NCBI RefSeq assembly: GCF_007556815.1
Contig: NZ_CP041743.1
Span: 620,001-684,000, forward strand
DNA from: Paraburkholderia megapolitana
GTDB lineage: Bacteria > Pseudomonadota > Gammaproteobacteria > Burkholderiales > Burkholderiaceae
Length of the DNA: 64,000 nt
Direction: 5' to 3'
Part shown: positions 37,595 through 45,753 of the stretch, in pieces
How positions within the stretch are numbered: position 1 is the stretch's first letter
How the letters are laid out: the number at the start of each line of letters is the position of its first letter
Notes under the pieces: model-generated
Databases searched by the model: none
What the model was told of the DNA's origin: nothing
What the model saw: the letters and a program-made list of their open reading frames with translations, nothing else
Position numbers and translations under genes: made by a program

Positions 37595-37681
37595 AAAGTC
37601 TGATAGGCGCATCCGTCTATTTGCGCCAAACGACATTCCCCAGTCACCGCCCTTACCTAATCTTGCCGCTGCACGCAGCCT

Positions 37682-39844
37682 GTGCGGCGTTCCGTTCAAT
37701 GTAGCGGCAAGGGGAGAAGACGATGGCGAAGTTCATCGGTCGATGGGCGCTGGGCGCTGGGCGCCACAATCGGCGTCGTTCTAATCGGTGCACTGGGTGC
37801 ATGCGGGGGAAGCGGAGGCGTCAATGCGGGGGCCACGCGAACGGCGGCGGCGACGCCTGGTGGCGCCGCTTCGGCGCCAACACCGGCGGCCGGCTCACAG
37901 CCGGCGGCGGCCGTGGTCAACAAGACGCTCGTCGTCGAATTCGACGGGCTCACCTGGCACGCGCTGACACAAGGTATCGCCAACGGCACGCTGCCGAATC
38001 TGGCCAAACTCTCGGTCGCGCCGGCGTACAGCGGTGGGGTTGTGAACACGTTGAGCCAGCAGGCAAATCTCGATACGCCTGGTTGGGCCAGCCTGCTTAC
38101 CGGCGCGTGGGCGAATCGCCATCAGGTCAATTCGGATGCGCCGAACCAGGCGCTGCATGCCGACACGCTGTTCAAAACCCTGCGCGCGACGAACGGCGGC
38201 AAGGCCGGCGTCGCGGCCGGTTCGAGCGGCCTCGTTGCGCTGCTCGCACCGGACCGCAATGCGGGCTACGTCGACAGCGTGGTGAATTGCGCGAGCGTCG
38301 ACAGCTGTGTCACGCAGAATGCGCTCGGCCTGATCGACAACGGCTATACGCTGGTCGTCGCGCAGTATCACTCCGCGCAGGACGCCGCACTCAACTCCGG
38401 GTTTTCAACCGACTACACGAACACGATTACCCAGCTCGATGCCGCGCTCGGGACGTTGCGTGCGGAAACGGCCAAACGCAGCGGCGAAAACTGGCTGATC
38501 ATCGTGACGGCGAGCCACGGGCTGAATGCGGCCGGCGGCGCGGATGGCCTGCCGCTTCTCAACGAGGCAACCAGTTTTGTCGCGCTGAACCAGACCGCTA
38601 ACGGGCTGCTCGGCGACAGCAGCACTCCGGCGACGCTCACGGCACTCTACCAGCGAGCGAATATCGCTGACCTCGCGCCGACCGTGCTCGAATATCAGGG
38701 TGCGTTGCCCGCACCCGCGAACTACGCGATGGATGGGGGAGCACTCGTCGGCACGACACCGGTGTCGCAACTACTCGGCGTGACGGGCGCAGATCACACG
38801 AGCGTGGTCCTGACGTGGAGCGCACCCGCGAGCGGCGCAATCAACGTACTGCGCAACGGCACCACGATCGCCAGTCTGCCCGCCGGCACTGCAACCTACA
38901 CCGACGGCCAGCTCGGACTGACGACGAGCGGTGCCTACCAGTTCAACTACGCGGTCGTCGTGGGCGGTGCCAACGGTGCACCGGTTTCGACAATCGCCCA
39001 GGCGAACTATGTCGCACCGCCCCCGCCTCCGCCGCCCCCGCCTGCGCTCGCCACTACGCTGACGAACAGCCTGTCGTCCTACTACCCGTTCGGCACGCTG
39101 CCGCCCACCGACCGCCTGAACACGAGCACGATGGGCCCGTGGGCAAGCGACGCCGACGGCGGCTCGCTGACTACCGGTGCCGATCCGTTCGGCGGCAAGG
39201 GGCTGCAGGTCGACACGAGCATCGTCGATACGAACGGCTTCGACGGCTACAAGCTCACGCAGACCAACGATGTCACGACGCATGCGCAATTCACGCTCGG
39301 GCTCTGGTTCATGACGTCCTGTACGAACGCGACCGGTAACGGCACGCCGATCCTCTCGAACAAGAACTACTACACCGGTGGAAACCCAGGCATCGCAATC
39401 GGGCTGTTCCCCGGCTCGGGCGGCAGTTGCAACGTGCGCTTCAACATCGGCGACGGTTCGGTGCGCAACGACATTAACAGCCTGAACGTAACCGCAAACC
39501 GCTGGACCTATCTCGCGCTCAGCATCGATACCGCCGCGAAAACGATGAACGCCTACGTCTTCGATCCGGTACTCGGCGAGCAGAAGAGCGTTGGCGTCGC
39601 GATCACGATCGACGTGACGAAGCTGCCCGGCCTCGGCGTGTTCGGTCTGAACGAGGACGGCACGGGCCGCTACTTCATGAACTCGTGCAAGGACACACCG
39701 CCCTATCACGCGGGGCAATGCGGCGCATCGCCACCCGATGTGCAGTCGTTCGCCGATCTCGCGCTGTGGACCCGTGTGCTCACCGAAACGGAACTGCAGT
39801 CGGTCTTCGGCTCGGGCAAACCTCTTTCCACACTCATCCATTGA
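37682..39844 (+). CDS. Secreted phosphodiesterase/phosphatase-like lipoprotein with FN3 and LamG-like domains; start out of frame
   Basis: The main frame codes an alkaline-phosphatase-superfamily domain (metal-site segments VVEFDGLTWHALTQG and TPGWASLLTGAWANRH, late ASHG), then a fibronectin type III-like domain (about 38800-39010), a run of prolines, and a concanavalin/LamG-like C-terminal domain. Just before it is a lipoprotein signal with lipobox LGAC. The natural start is ATG 37723, with site AAGGGGAG, but it reads MAKFIGRWALGAG then leaves the frame: a TGGGCGC repeat occurs three times (37744-37764), and two copies would restore MAKFIGRWALGA-TIGVVL. As it stands, translation needs a GTG at 37682 that lacks a ribosome site, or slippage. 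It is therefore either a phase-OFF allele, a mutated gene, or a sequencing error. Probably hydrolyses phosphate esters at the cell surface. Confidence 0.8.
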   Translation: MRRSVQCSGKGRRRWRSSSVDGRWALGATIGVVLIGALGACGGSGGVNAGATRTAAATPGGAASAPTPAAGSQPAAAVVNKTLVVEFDGLTWHALTQGIANGTLPNLAKLSVAPAYSGGVVNTLSQQANLDTPGWASLLTGAWANRHQVNSDAPNQALHADTLFKTLRATNGGKAGVAAGSSGLVALLAPDRNAGYVDSVVNCASVDSCVTQNALGLIDNGYTLVVAQYHSAQDAALNSGFSTDYTNTITQLDAALGTLRAETAKRSGENWLIIVTASHGLNAAGGADGLPLLNEATSFVALNQTANGLLGDSSTPATLTALYQRANIADLAPTVLEYQGALPAPANYAMDGGALVGTTPVSQLLGVTGADHTSVVLTWSAPASGAINVLRNGTTIASLPAGTATYTDGQLGLTTSGAYQFNYAVVVGGANGAPVSTIAQANYVAPPPPPPPPPALATTLTNSLSSYYPFGTLPPTDRLNTSTMGPWASDADGGSLTTGADPFGGKGLQVDTSIVDTNGFDGYKLTQTNDVTTHAQFTLGLWFMTSCTNATGNGTPILSNKNYYTGGNPGIAIGLFPGSGGSCNVRFNIGDGSVRNDINSLNVTANRWTYLALSIDTAAKTMNAYVFDPVLGEQKSVGVAITIDVTKLPGLGVFGLNEDGTGRYFMNSCKDTPPYHAGQCGASPPDVQSFADLALWTRVLTETELQSVFGSGKPLSTLIH
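37744..37764 (+). repeat. 7-bp tandem repeat, three perfect copies, at the lipoprotein start
   Basis: TGGGCGC three times in a row, seven codons after ATG 37723 and within the signal peptide. Three copies put ATG 37723 out of frame with the long ORF; two copies (or five) would put it in frame. A seven-base unit is suited to slipped-strand phase variation. Confidence 0.85.
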
Positions 39845-39855
39845 TGGAGATCGCC

Positions 39856-40131
39856 ATGCGCCCGTTTTCTCTTTCCAAACTCGCTGGCGCGGCGCTCGCG
39901 TTGGCGCTGTGCGCAACGCTCGCCGCGTGCGGCAACGGCGGTTCCGTCGGTGCGACGCCCACGCGCGGCAGCGATGCCGCAGCCGGCGCGGGCGGCAGCA
40001 GCGAGCCGCAGCCGATCGTCACGCCGCCGACCTCTGCTTCCGCAGCGGCTGCGGCCTCCGCGCCATGCGCAGCTTCTAGCGCCGCCGCGAGCCAGCCGGT
40101 CAGCAACACGCAGTTGCGCTGCGCACCGTGA
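39856..40131 (+). CDS. Small lipoprotein, Ala/Ser/Pro-rich
   Basis: 91-aa protein with a lipoprotein signal peptide (hydrophobic core then LAAC lipobox near residue 26). The mature part is low complexity, rich in Ala, Ser, Pro and Gly, with several cysteines, and no recognisable domain. A GGAGATCGCC site precedes the ATG. It sits between the phosphodiesterase lipoprotein and the phospholipase C, 12 bases after the former, so it is probably an accessory of that group. Function unknown. Confidence 0.7.
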   Translation: MRPFSLSKLAGAALALALCATLAACGNGGSVGATPTRGSDAAAGAGGSSEPQPIVTPPTSASAAAAASAPCAASSAAASQPVSNTQLRCAP

Positions 40132-40162
40132 TCCGTCCCATTCGAGCGAACCGACTCCCGAC

Positions 40163-42289
40163 ATGACTTCATTGACCCGTCGTAATTTCCTGCGCGCGGC
40201 CGCGGCCAGCGCTGCGGTTTCGGTATTCCCGCCCGCGATTCGCCGTGCGCTCGCGATTCCCGCTAACAACGCAACCGGCACGATCAACGACGTACAGCAC
40301 GTCGTGATCCTGATGCAGGAAAACCGCTCCTTCGATCATTACTTCGGCACGCTACCGGGTGTGCGCGGTTACGGCGATCGACTGACGATTCCGCAACCGG
40401 GCGGCGTCCCCGTGTGGAACCAGAGCGACGGTACGCGAACGGTCTTGCCGTTCTATCTCGACAGCACGAAGGGCAATGCGCTGCTCGCGGGCGGCGCGCA
40501 TTCGTGGAGCGACGCGCACGCCGCATGGAACAACGGTCGCATGACAAACTGGCCGCAGTACAAGGGCGATGTATCGATGGGGTATCTGCAGCAGAGCGAC
40601 CTCTCGTTCCAGTTCGCGCTCGCCAATGCATTCACGATCTGCGATGCCTATCATTGCTCGCTGCACGGCGGCACCAACTCAAACCGGATCTTCCTGTGGA
40701 CCGGCACGAATGGACCGACCGGCGCGGGCCTGTCGGTCGTCAATAACGATGGTTGGGACAGCCTCGGCGCGTCGAGCACGGGGCTCACGTGGACCACCTA
40801 CCCCGAGCGGCTGCAGGCTGCCGGCGTGTCGTGGAAGGTCTACGAAAACATGCCCGACAACTACACCGACAATCCGCTTGCCGGTTTCAAGACGTTCCGC
40901 AAGGTCAACGAAACGGTACCCGGTTCGCCCGACGCACCGTATACGCCGCAACTCGATGCGACGGCGCCGCTCTACAAGGGCATCGGTAACACGATGCCCG
41001 ATGGTGGATTCCTGCAGGCATTCAAGGACGACATCGCCGCGGGCCAGTTGCCGCAGGTGAGCTGGATCGTCACGCCGCAGGCGTACTGCGAGCACCCCGG
41101 TGTGTCGACGCCGGGACAAGGCGCGTGGTACATCCAGCAGTTGCTCGATGCGCTCACGGCCAACCCGGATGTCTGGAGCAAGGCCGTGCTCTTCGTCAAC
41201 TTCGACGAGAACGACTGCTTCTTCGATCACGTGCCGCCGCCGGCCGCACCGACGCGCAACGCCGACGGCACGTATGCGGGCAAATCGACCGTCGACACGC
41301 GCTACGAATACTTCGATTTCCCCACGCCGCCCGGCAACGACGGCAGCGAGAAACCCGATGGCCTTGCGTACGGTCCCGGCCCACGCGTGCCGATGTACGT
41401 GGTGTCTCCCTGGAGTCGCGGCGGCTGGGTCAACTCGCAGGTCTCCGATCACACGTCGGTACTGCGCTTTCTCGAACAGCGTTTCGGCGTGACCGAATCC
41501 AATATCAGCCCATGGCGGCGCGCGGTGTGCGGCGATCTGACGTCGGCGTTCAACTTCGGCAATCCGAATGGCAGCGCGGTTCCGTCGATCGCCGCGCCGA
41601 CCAAAAGCCAGGCCGACCAGCAGGCGATCCAGCAAAGCACCCAGGGCGCGGTGCCGGTGCCTTCGGTGGGCGCGCAGCAGGTACCGAAGCAAACGCCGTT
41701 TGCCCGGCCGTCGCGAGCGCTACCGTACGAGTTGCATGTCAGCGCGAACGCGGATGTCGCGGGCGGCAACCTGTGGTTGATTTTCAGCAATACCGGCAAC
41801 GCGGGTGCGGTGTATCACGTGTACGACCGGTTGCATCTCGATCGCACACCGCGCCGTTACACCGTTGAGGCGGGCAAGGAAGTCTCCGATTCGTGGGCCG
41901 TCGTGAGCGATAACGGTGGCGCGTACGACCTGTGGGTACTCGGCCCGAACGGTTTTCATCGGGCGTTTCAGGGTAACGTCGCGACGCTGGCGGGTGGTGC
42001 GAATCCGGAAATTCGCGTGTGCTACGACGTCAATAACGACGCGGTGTATGTGACGTTGATGAATACCGGCACTGCAAATGCGAGCTTCACCGTGACCGCG
42101 AATGCGTATCGCACCGACGGACCGTGGACCTATGCCGTGCCGCCGCAGATGCAGGTCGAGCCGTCGTGGAATCTGGGCAGTGTCGGCGGGTGGTACGACT
42201 TTACGGTGGCGGCAGCCGGCGGCTTTGTGCGTCGTTTTGCCGGACGCGTCGAAACCGGTCACGACAGTACGAGCGATCCGGCTGCCTAA
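40163..42289 (+). CDS. Phospholipase C, phosphocholine-specific type (Tat-exported)
   Basis: 708-aa secreted enzyme of the acid phosphatase/PLC family. The N-terminus TRRNFLRAAAAS is a twin-arginine signal. Residues from about 45 carry the catalytic phosphoesterase domain (VVILMQENRSFDHYFGTL; later NFDENDCFFDHVPPP and SDHTSVLRFLE), the metal and nucleophile regions of PlcH/PlcN. Two C-terminal beta-sandwich repeats (DUF756 type) follow, from about residue 510 to the end. It cleaves phospholipid head groups, giving phosphate and choline. Preceded by two lipoprotein genes and followed by a convergent AraC regulator. No Pho box was found in the upstream gap. Confidence 0.93.
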   Translation: MTSLTRRNFLRAAAASAAVSVFPPAIRRALAIPANNATGTINDVQHVVILMQENRSFDHYFGTLPGVRGYGDRLTIPQPGGVPVWNQSDGTRTVLPFYLDSTKGNALLAGGAHSWSDAHAAWNNGRMTNWPQYKGDVSMGYLQQSDLSFQFALANAFTICDAYHCSLHGGTNSNRIFLWTGTNGPTGAGLSVVNNDGWDSLGASSTGLTWTTYPERLQAAGVSWKVYENMPDNYTDNPLAGFKTFRKVNETVPGSPDAPYTPQLDATAPLYKGIGNTMPDGGFLQAFKDDIAAGQLPQVSWIVTPQAYCEHPGVSTPGQGAWYIQQLLDALTANPDVWSKAVLFVNFDENDCFFDHVPPPAAPTRNADGTYAGKSTVDTRYEYFDFPTPPGNDGSEKPDGLAYGPGPRVPMYVVSPWSRGGWVNSQVSDHTSVLRFLEQRFGVTESNISPWRRAVCGDLTSAFNFGNPNGSAVPSIAAPTKSQADQQAIQQSTQGAVPVPSVGAQQVPKQTPFARPSRALPYELHVSANADVAGGNLWLIFSNTGNAGAVYHVYDRLHLDRTPRRYTVEAGKEVSDSWAVVSDNGGAYDLWVLGPNGFHRAFQGNVATLAGGANPEIRVCYDVNNDAVYVTLMNTGTANASFTVTANAYRTDGPWTYAVPPQMQVEPSWNLGSVGGWYDFTVAAAGGFVRRFAGRVETGHDSTSDPAA

Positions 42290-42316
42290 ACGGACGAATC
42301 TTGTCGAAAGGCCGCG

Positions 42317-43345
42317 CTACTGTGCGTGCGCGAGGCTAGCCTGGCTTCGCGTACGCTGCCGGAATTCGCGCGGCGACATGCCGAAGCACGCGCAAAAGCG
42401 CCGGCTGAAATGCGCGGGATCGTTGAAGCCGTTGCGGTACGCGATGCGTTCGATCGACTGCGCGTGCCAGAACGGATTCTCGAGATCGGCGCGGGCGCAC
42501 GCAAGACGTTGTTGCAGCACATAGCGGCCATACTGCGTGCCCATCGATTCGAACAGCTTGTGCACGTAACGGGTCGACACGCCGAGCGCTTGCGCACATG
42601 ACTCGACGTTTAGCTCCGGGTCGCGCAGCGTGGCATCGATGTAGGCGCTCAGTTGCGACCAGCGCAACGGGTTACGTGCGGCGGCGGTGTGCCTTGTGTC
42701 CGTTGTGTGCCTTGTGTCCGCTCTGCGCGTCGATGCTTCGAGATACGCTGCCGCGAGCAACGCGATCAGCGACTCTTCGGCCGCAGGGATCGCGTCGGCG
42801 CTCATTCGCGCGAATCCCGGCAGCGCCGATTCGATGAAGCAATGAATCGTCCTGACGATACCGGAGGCCGCATCCGCGCGGCCGGGCAGGAAAGCGGAAT
42901 GACCCGGCAACGCATCGCGCAGCAGACGCGCGACCGGCAGGCGCAGCATCACGAGGCTCGCGGGTTCGTCGACTCTCGCAACAGACGGCATGCGCGCGCG
43001 GCGAAACGTGATGTCGCCCTTGCCGAATGGCAGCGTGCGCCCTTGCTGCGAAACAACGCCCTTACCGTCGAGTGCGATCAGCACGATCGCGTCGTCGCCG
43101 CTCAGGTCGCGCAGATGGGTGCTGTCGTGTCGGACTTCCTGGTGGCCAAGCTGCGCTGTGGCGAGCACGCCGCCGCCCGTCAAACGACACGCGCGCAGCG
43201 GTCCGGCCGTCGCGTCATGTGCGGCCACAAGCTCGCCGGGCATGACGAGATCGTCCAGCGAGTGCTTTAACTGGTCAATGCCGCAAGCCGGCATGTCTCG
43301 CAGCGCGGGTGCATAGGGCAAATTCAAACGAACGCTTTCGTGCAT
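42317..43345 (-). CDS. AraC-family transcriptional regulator
   Basis: 342-aa regulator with an N-terminal AraC_binding_2-like sensor domain and a C-terminal double helix-turn-helix (NVESCAQALGVSTRYVHKLFE; IAYRNGFNDPAHFSRRF). ATG 43345 (MHESVRLN) is the natural start; the 35 upstream codons look noncoding. A repeat DTRHTT-DTRHTA sits in the linker between the domains, encoded by an 18-bp tandem duplication. Divergence or convergence with neighbours leaves its target open: phospholipase C on one side, an aldolase operon on the other. Confidence 0.9.
   Translation of the reverse strand: MHESVRLNLPYAPALRDMPACGIDQLKHSLDDLVMPGELVAAHDATAGPLRACRLTGGGVLATAQLGHQEVRHDSTHLRDLSGDDAIVLIALDGKGVVSQQGRTLPFGKGDITFRRARMPSVARVDEPASLVMLRLPVARLLRDALPGHSAFLPGRADAASGIVRTIHCFIESALPGFARMSADAIPAAEESLIALLAAAYLEASTRRADTRHTTDTRHTAAARNPLRWSQLSAYIDATLRDPELNVESCAQALGVSTRYVHKLFESMGTQYGRYVLQQRLACARADLENPFWHAQSIERIAYRNGFNDPAHFSRRFCACFGMSPREFRQRTRSQASLAHAQ
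42687..42722. repeat. 18-bp in-frame tandem duplication within the AraC linker
   Basis: Two adjacent 18-base units differing at one position (…CCGTT versus …CCGCT). In frame, they add six residues (DTRHTT/A) to the linker of the AraC protein. Confidence 0.85.
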
Positions 43346-43505
43346 GGCGGCTCCCGGATGCAGTGTCGCGTTGCGATGTAGCCGCCACCGTGCGCTGCTG
43401 GAACGATGCTCGTGGGCCGCCTGCGGCGCAATAGCCGCGGGCGGTTGCAATCGCCCATTATGTCGCAGAAAATTTTCCGCCTACGACGCGCTGCCGCCGT
43501 GCGCC

Positions 43506-44276
43506 CTAAAACAGCACTTCCGGCTCGCGCCTGATCACGCGCCGCGCGAACAGCGCAAAGCTCGCCTTGACGATGCTCGGTTGCAGCAGGAAATCGTGCG
43601 CTTCCTTTGCGCGCGCGTCGTCGATGCGGCGAATCTCGCCGGCCGAACGCGCGAGCAACTGAGCACGCGCCGCCCGTTCGATCAGCACCGCCATGTAAGC
43701 CGATTCCTCCAGCGAAGCCGTCGCCGCGAGAAAACCGTGATTCGCGAGCAGGATGGTGCGTTTCGTGCCAAGCGCTGCCGAGATGATCTCGCCTTCGCTG
43801 TCGGCGATCGGCAAACCCGGCCATTCGCGCAGGAACGCACAGTCGTCGAAGAACGGCGTGGCATCCATGTGCGCGACTTCGAGCGGTGTGCCGGTCATCG
43901 ACAGCGCGTTGATGTACGGCGGATGCGTATGCACGATGCAGTTCACGTCTGGTCTGCGCCGGTAGATCCACAGATGAAAGCGGATCGCCGGATTCGCCAT
44001 GCCGCGGCCCTCGATCACGCGCATCGTGTCGTCGATCCGGATCACGTTGTTGCGTGTTACCTCGTCGAAGCCGATCGCTAGCGCGGTCGTCAGAAACGTG
44101 CCGTCGGACTGGCGCACCGTCACCTGTCCCGCGAGCGTTTCGGAGTGCCCTTCGTGGGCCAGCATGCGGCACACGAGGGCGAGCTTCTGTCGGCTGTCCC
44201 ACGTGCCTACTTCGAGTTTCTCGTCCATTTGTGCGGTCACGCTTCGATTCAGATCGTCGCGCTCGTCGTTACTCAT
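43506..44276 (-). CDS. Class II aldolase/adducin-family protein
   Basis: 256-aa member of the zinc-dependent class II aldolase fold. Metal histidines are in NCIVHTHPPYINAL and the later LLANHGFLAA. Second aldolase of this fold in the window; the sequences differ clearly. It follows its MFS partner by 21 bases on the same strand, so the MFS and aldolase form an operon. Reaction cannot be named; a decarboxylase or phospho-sugar aldolase are both possible. Confidence 0.87.
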   Translation of the reverse strand: MSNDERDDLNRSVTAQMDEKLEVGTWDSRQKLALVCRMLAHEGHSETLAGQVTVRQSDGTFLTTALAIGFDEVTRNNVIRIDDTMRVIEGRGMANPAIRFHLWIYRRRPDVNCIVHTHPPYINALSMTGTPLEVAHMDATPFFDDCAFLREWPGLPIADSEGEIISAALGTKRTILLANHGFLAATASLEESAYMAVLIERAARAQLLARSAGEIRRIDDARAKEAHDFLLQPSIVKASFALFARRVIRREPEVLF

Positions 44277-44297
44277 CGCTGTTTCTCCACTGGAAAA

Positions 44298-45623
44298 TCA
44301 CACCTGACTACCCGGCACCGCATGCGGCTCCGCACCGGTCGACTGTGCCGCTGTCCGCTTCGGCGTCCACGCGACAAAACACGCCGCGAACAACGCACTG
44401 CCTGTGATGTACCACGCTACGCCGTAGGGATCGCCGCCGCGTTGGGCGAGCAGCGAAGAACAGATCACCGGGTTGATGCCACCGCCGATCACCGCCCCGA
44501 TCGCGCCGATCGATACGCCGGAGAAACGCACGCGCGCGTCGAACATATCGGCGAAGAAGCCGCCTTGTGGGCCGTACATCAACGGATGCACGACACCGAG
44601 TGCGACGACGATCGCGAGCGTGATGAGTAGCGGGTCGCGCGTATTCAGCAGGCTGAAGTACGGCCACACGTACAGCGCGCAGACGAGCAGGCCGAACAGA
44701 TACAGCGGCTTGCGTCCGATACGGTCCGACAGCGCGGCAAACAGCGGCACCGTGAACACGCCGACCGCAGCACCGGACATCACCGCGCCAAGAATCACCG
44801 ACCTCGGCAGTTTGAGCTGCACAGTCACATAGGCGACAGTAAAAAGCAGCACGAACACCGACCAGGTAATCTCGCCGAACCGCGCCATAAAGACGATCAG
44901 TACCTGACGCGGCTGATCGCGTAGCAGGTCGCGCAACGGAAAGCGCGCCACGCTACGGGTCGCCTGCAACTGTTTGAATTCGGGCGTTTCCGGCAATTTC
45001 GCCCGCCCGACGAGGCCAATCACGACGAGCACCGCGCTGAACAGGAACGGCACGCGCCATCCCCAGGACAGAAACGCCGGCTCGGGCAACAACGACGTGA
45101 GCAGCAATGCACCCGTGGACAGCAGCGCACCCCCATAGCTGCCCGAGTTGCTCCAGCTGCCATACAGTCCGCGCCGATGCGCCGGGGCGCTTTCGACGCC
45201 GAGCACGATCGCGCCGCTTTGCTCGCCGCCGATCGCGAAGCCCTGCAACACGCGCAGCGTAGTCAGAAGAACGGGTGCCCAGAGGCCGATCATTGCGTAG
45301 GTGGGCAGGCAACCGACAGCGGTCGACGCAACGCCCATCACCAGCAGCGTCGCAAGCAGCAACTTCTTGCGGCCGATGCGATCGCCAAAGTGACCGCAGA
45401 TCAGCGCACCTGCGCCACGGGCAAAGTAGCCCGCCGCGTAGGTACCGAGCGATGCGATGGTGCCCGCGAGCGGGTCCAGATTCGGGAAGAAGATCTTGCT
45501 GAAAACGAGCGCCGATGCGGTGCCGTACAGCAGGAAATCGTACTGTTCGATCGCGGTGCCAAGAAACGCCGAGACGAACACATAGGGCCATCGGGAGCGG
45601 GATGGAACGGACACGGCTGACAT
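44298..45623 (-). CDS. MFS transporter, MHS type
   Basis: 441-aa inner-membrane transporter with 12 helices, opening LGTAIEQYDFLLYGTASAL and with the loop GHFGDRIGRKKLLL after helix 2. The ATG 45623 (MSAVSVPS) was chosen as the natural start; an extra 64 upstream codons are noncoding in character. Pairs with the class II aldolase downstream, like the similar pair at 27022-29214. Probably imports the aldolase pathway's organic acid. Confidence 0.88.
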   Translation of the reverse strand: MSAVSVPSRSRWPYVFVSAFLGTAIEQYDFLLYGTASALVFSKIFFPNLDPLAGTIASLGTYAAGYFARGAGALICGHFGDRIGRKKLLLATLLVMGVASTAVGCLPTYAMIGLWAPVLLTTLRVLQGFAIGGEQSGAIVLGVESAPAHRRGLYGSWSNSGSYGGALLSTGALLLTSLLPEPAFLSWGWRVPFLFSAVLVVIGLVGRAKLPETPEFKQLQATRSVARFPLRDLLRDQPRQVLIVFMARFGEITWSVFVLLFTVAYVTVQLKLPRSVILGAVMSGAAVGVFTVPLFAALSDRIGRKPLYLFGLLVCALYVWPYFSLLNTRDPLLITLAIVVALGVVHPLMYGPQGGFFADMFDARVRFSGVSIGAIGAVIGGGINPVICSSLLAQRGGDPYGVAWYITGSALFAACFVAWTPKRTAAQSTGAEPHAVPGSQV

Positions 45624-45753
45624 GGCGGCCTCGATGTGGGGAATGCGGCCAGTATCAATTTTGTCCAGACCGTGCACTTGCCCCTGTGCGAACCGATGTC
45701 TTGTTCCTGAGCGAAGTCGCCGGCTTCCCCGCGTGAACCGGCGGATGTTGCGG

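Noticed and set aside
37595..37722. A Pho box before the phosphodiesterase gene
   Set aside because: No CTGTCAT-type tandem pair is present in this gap, so phosphate control is not supported.
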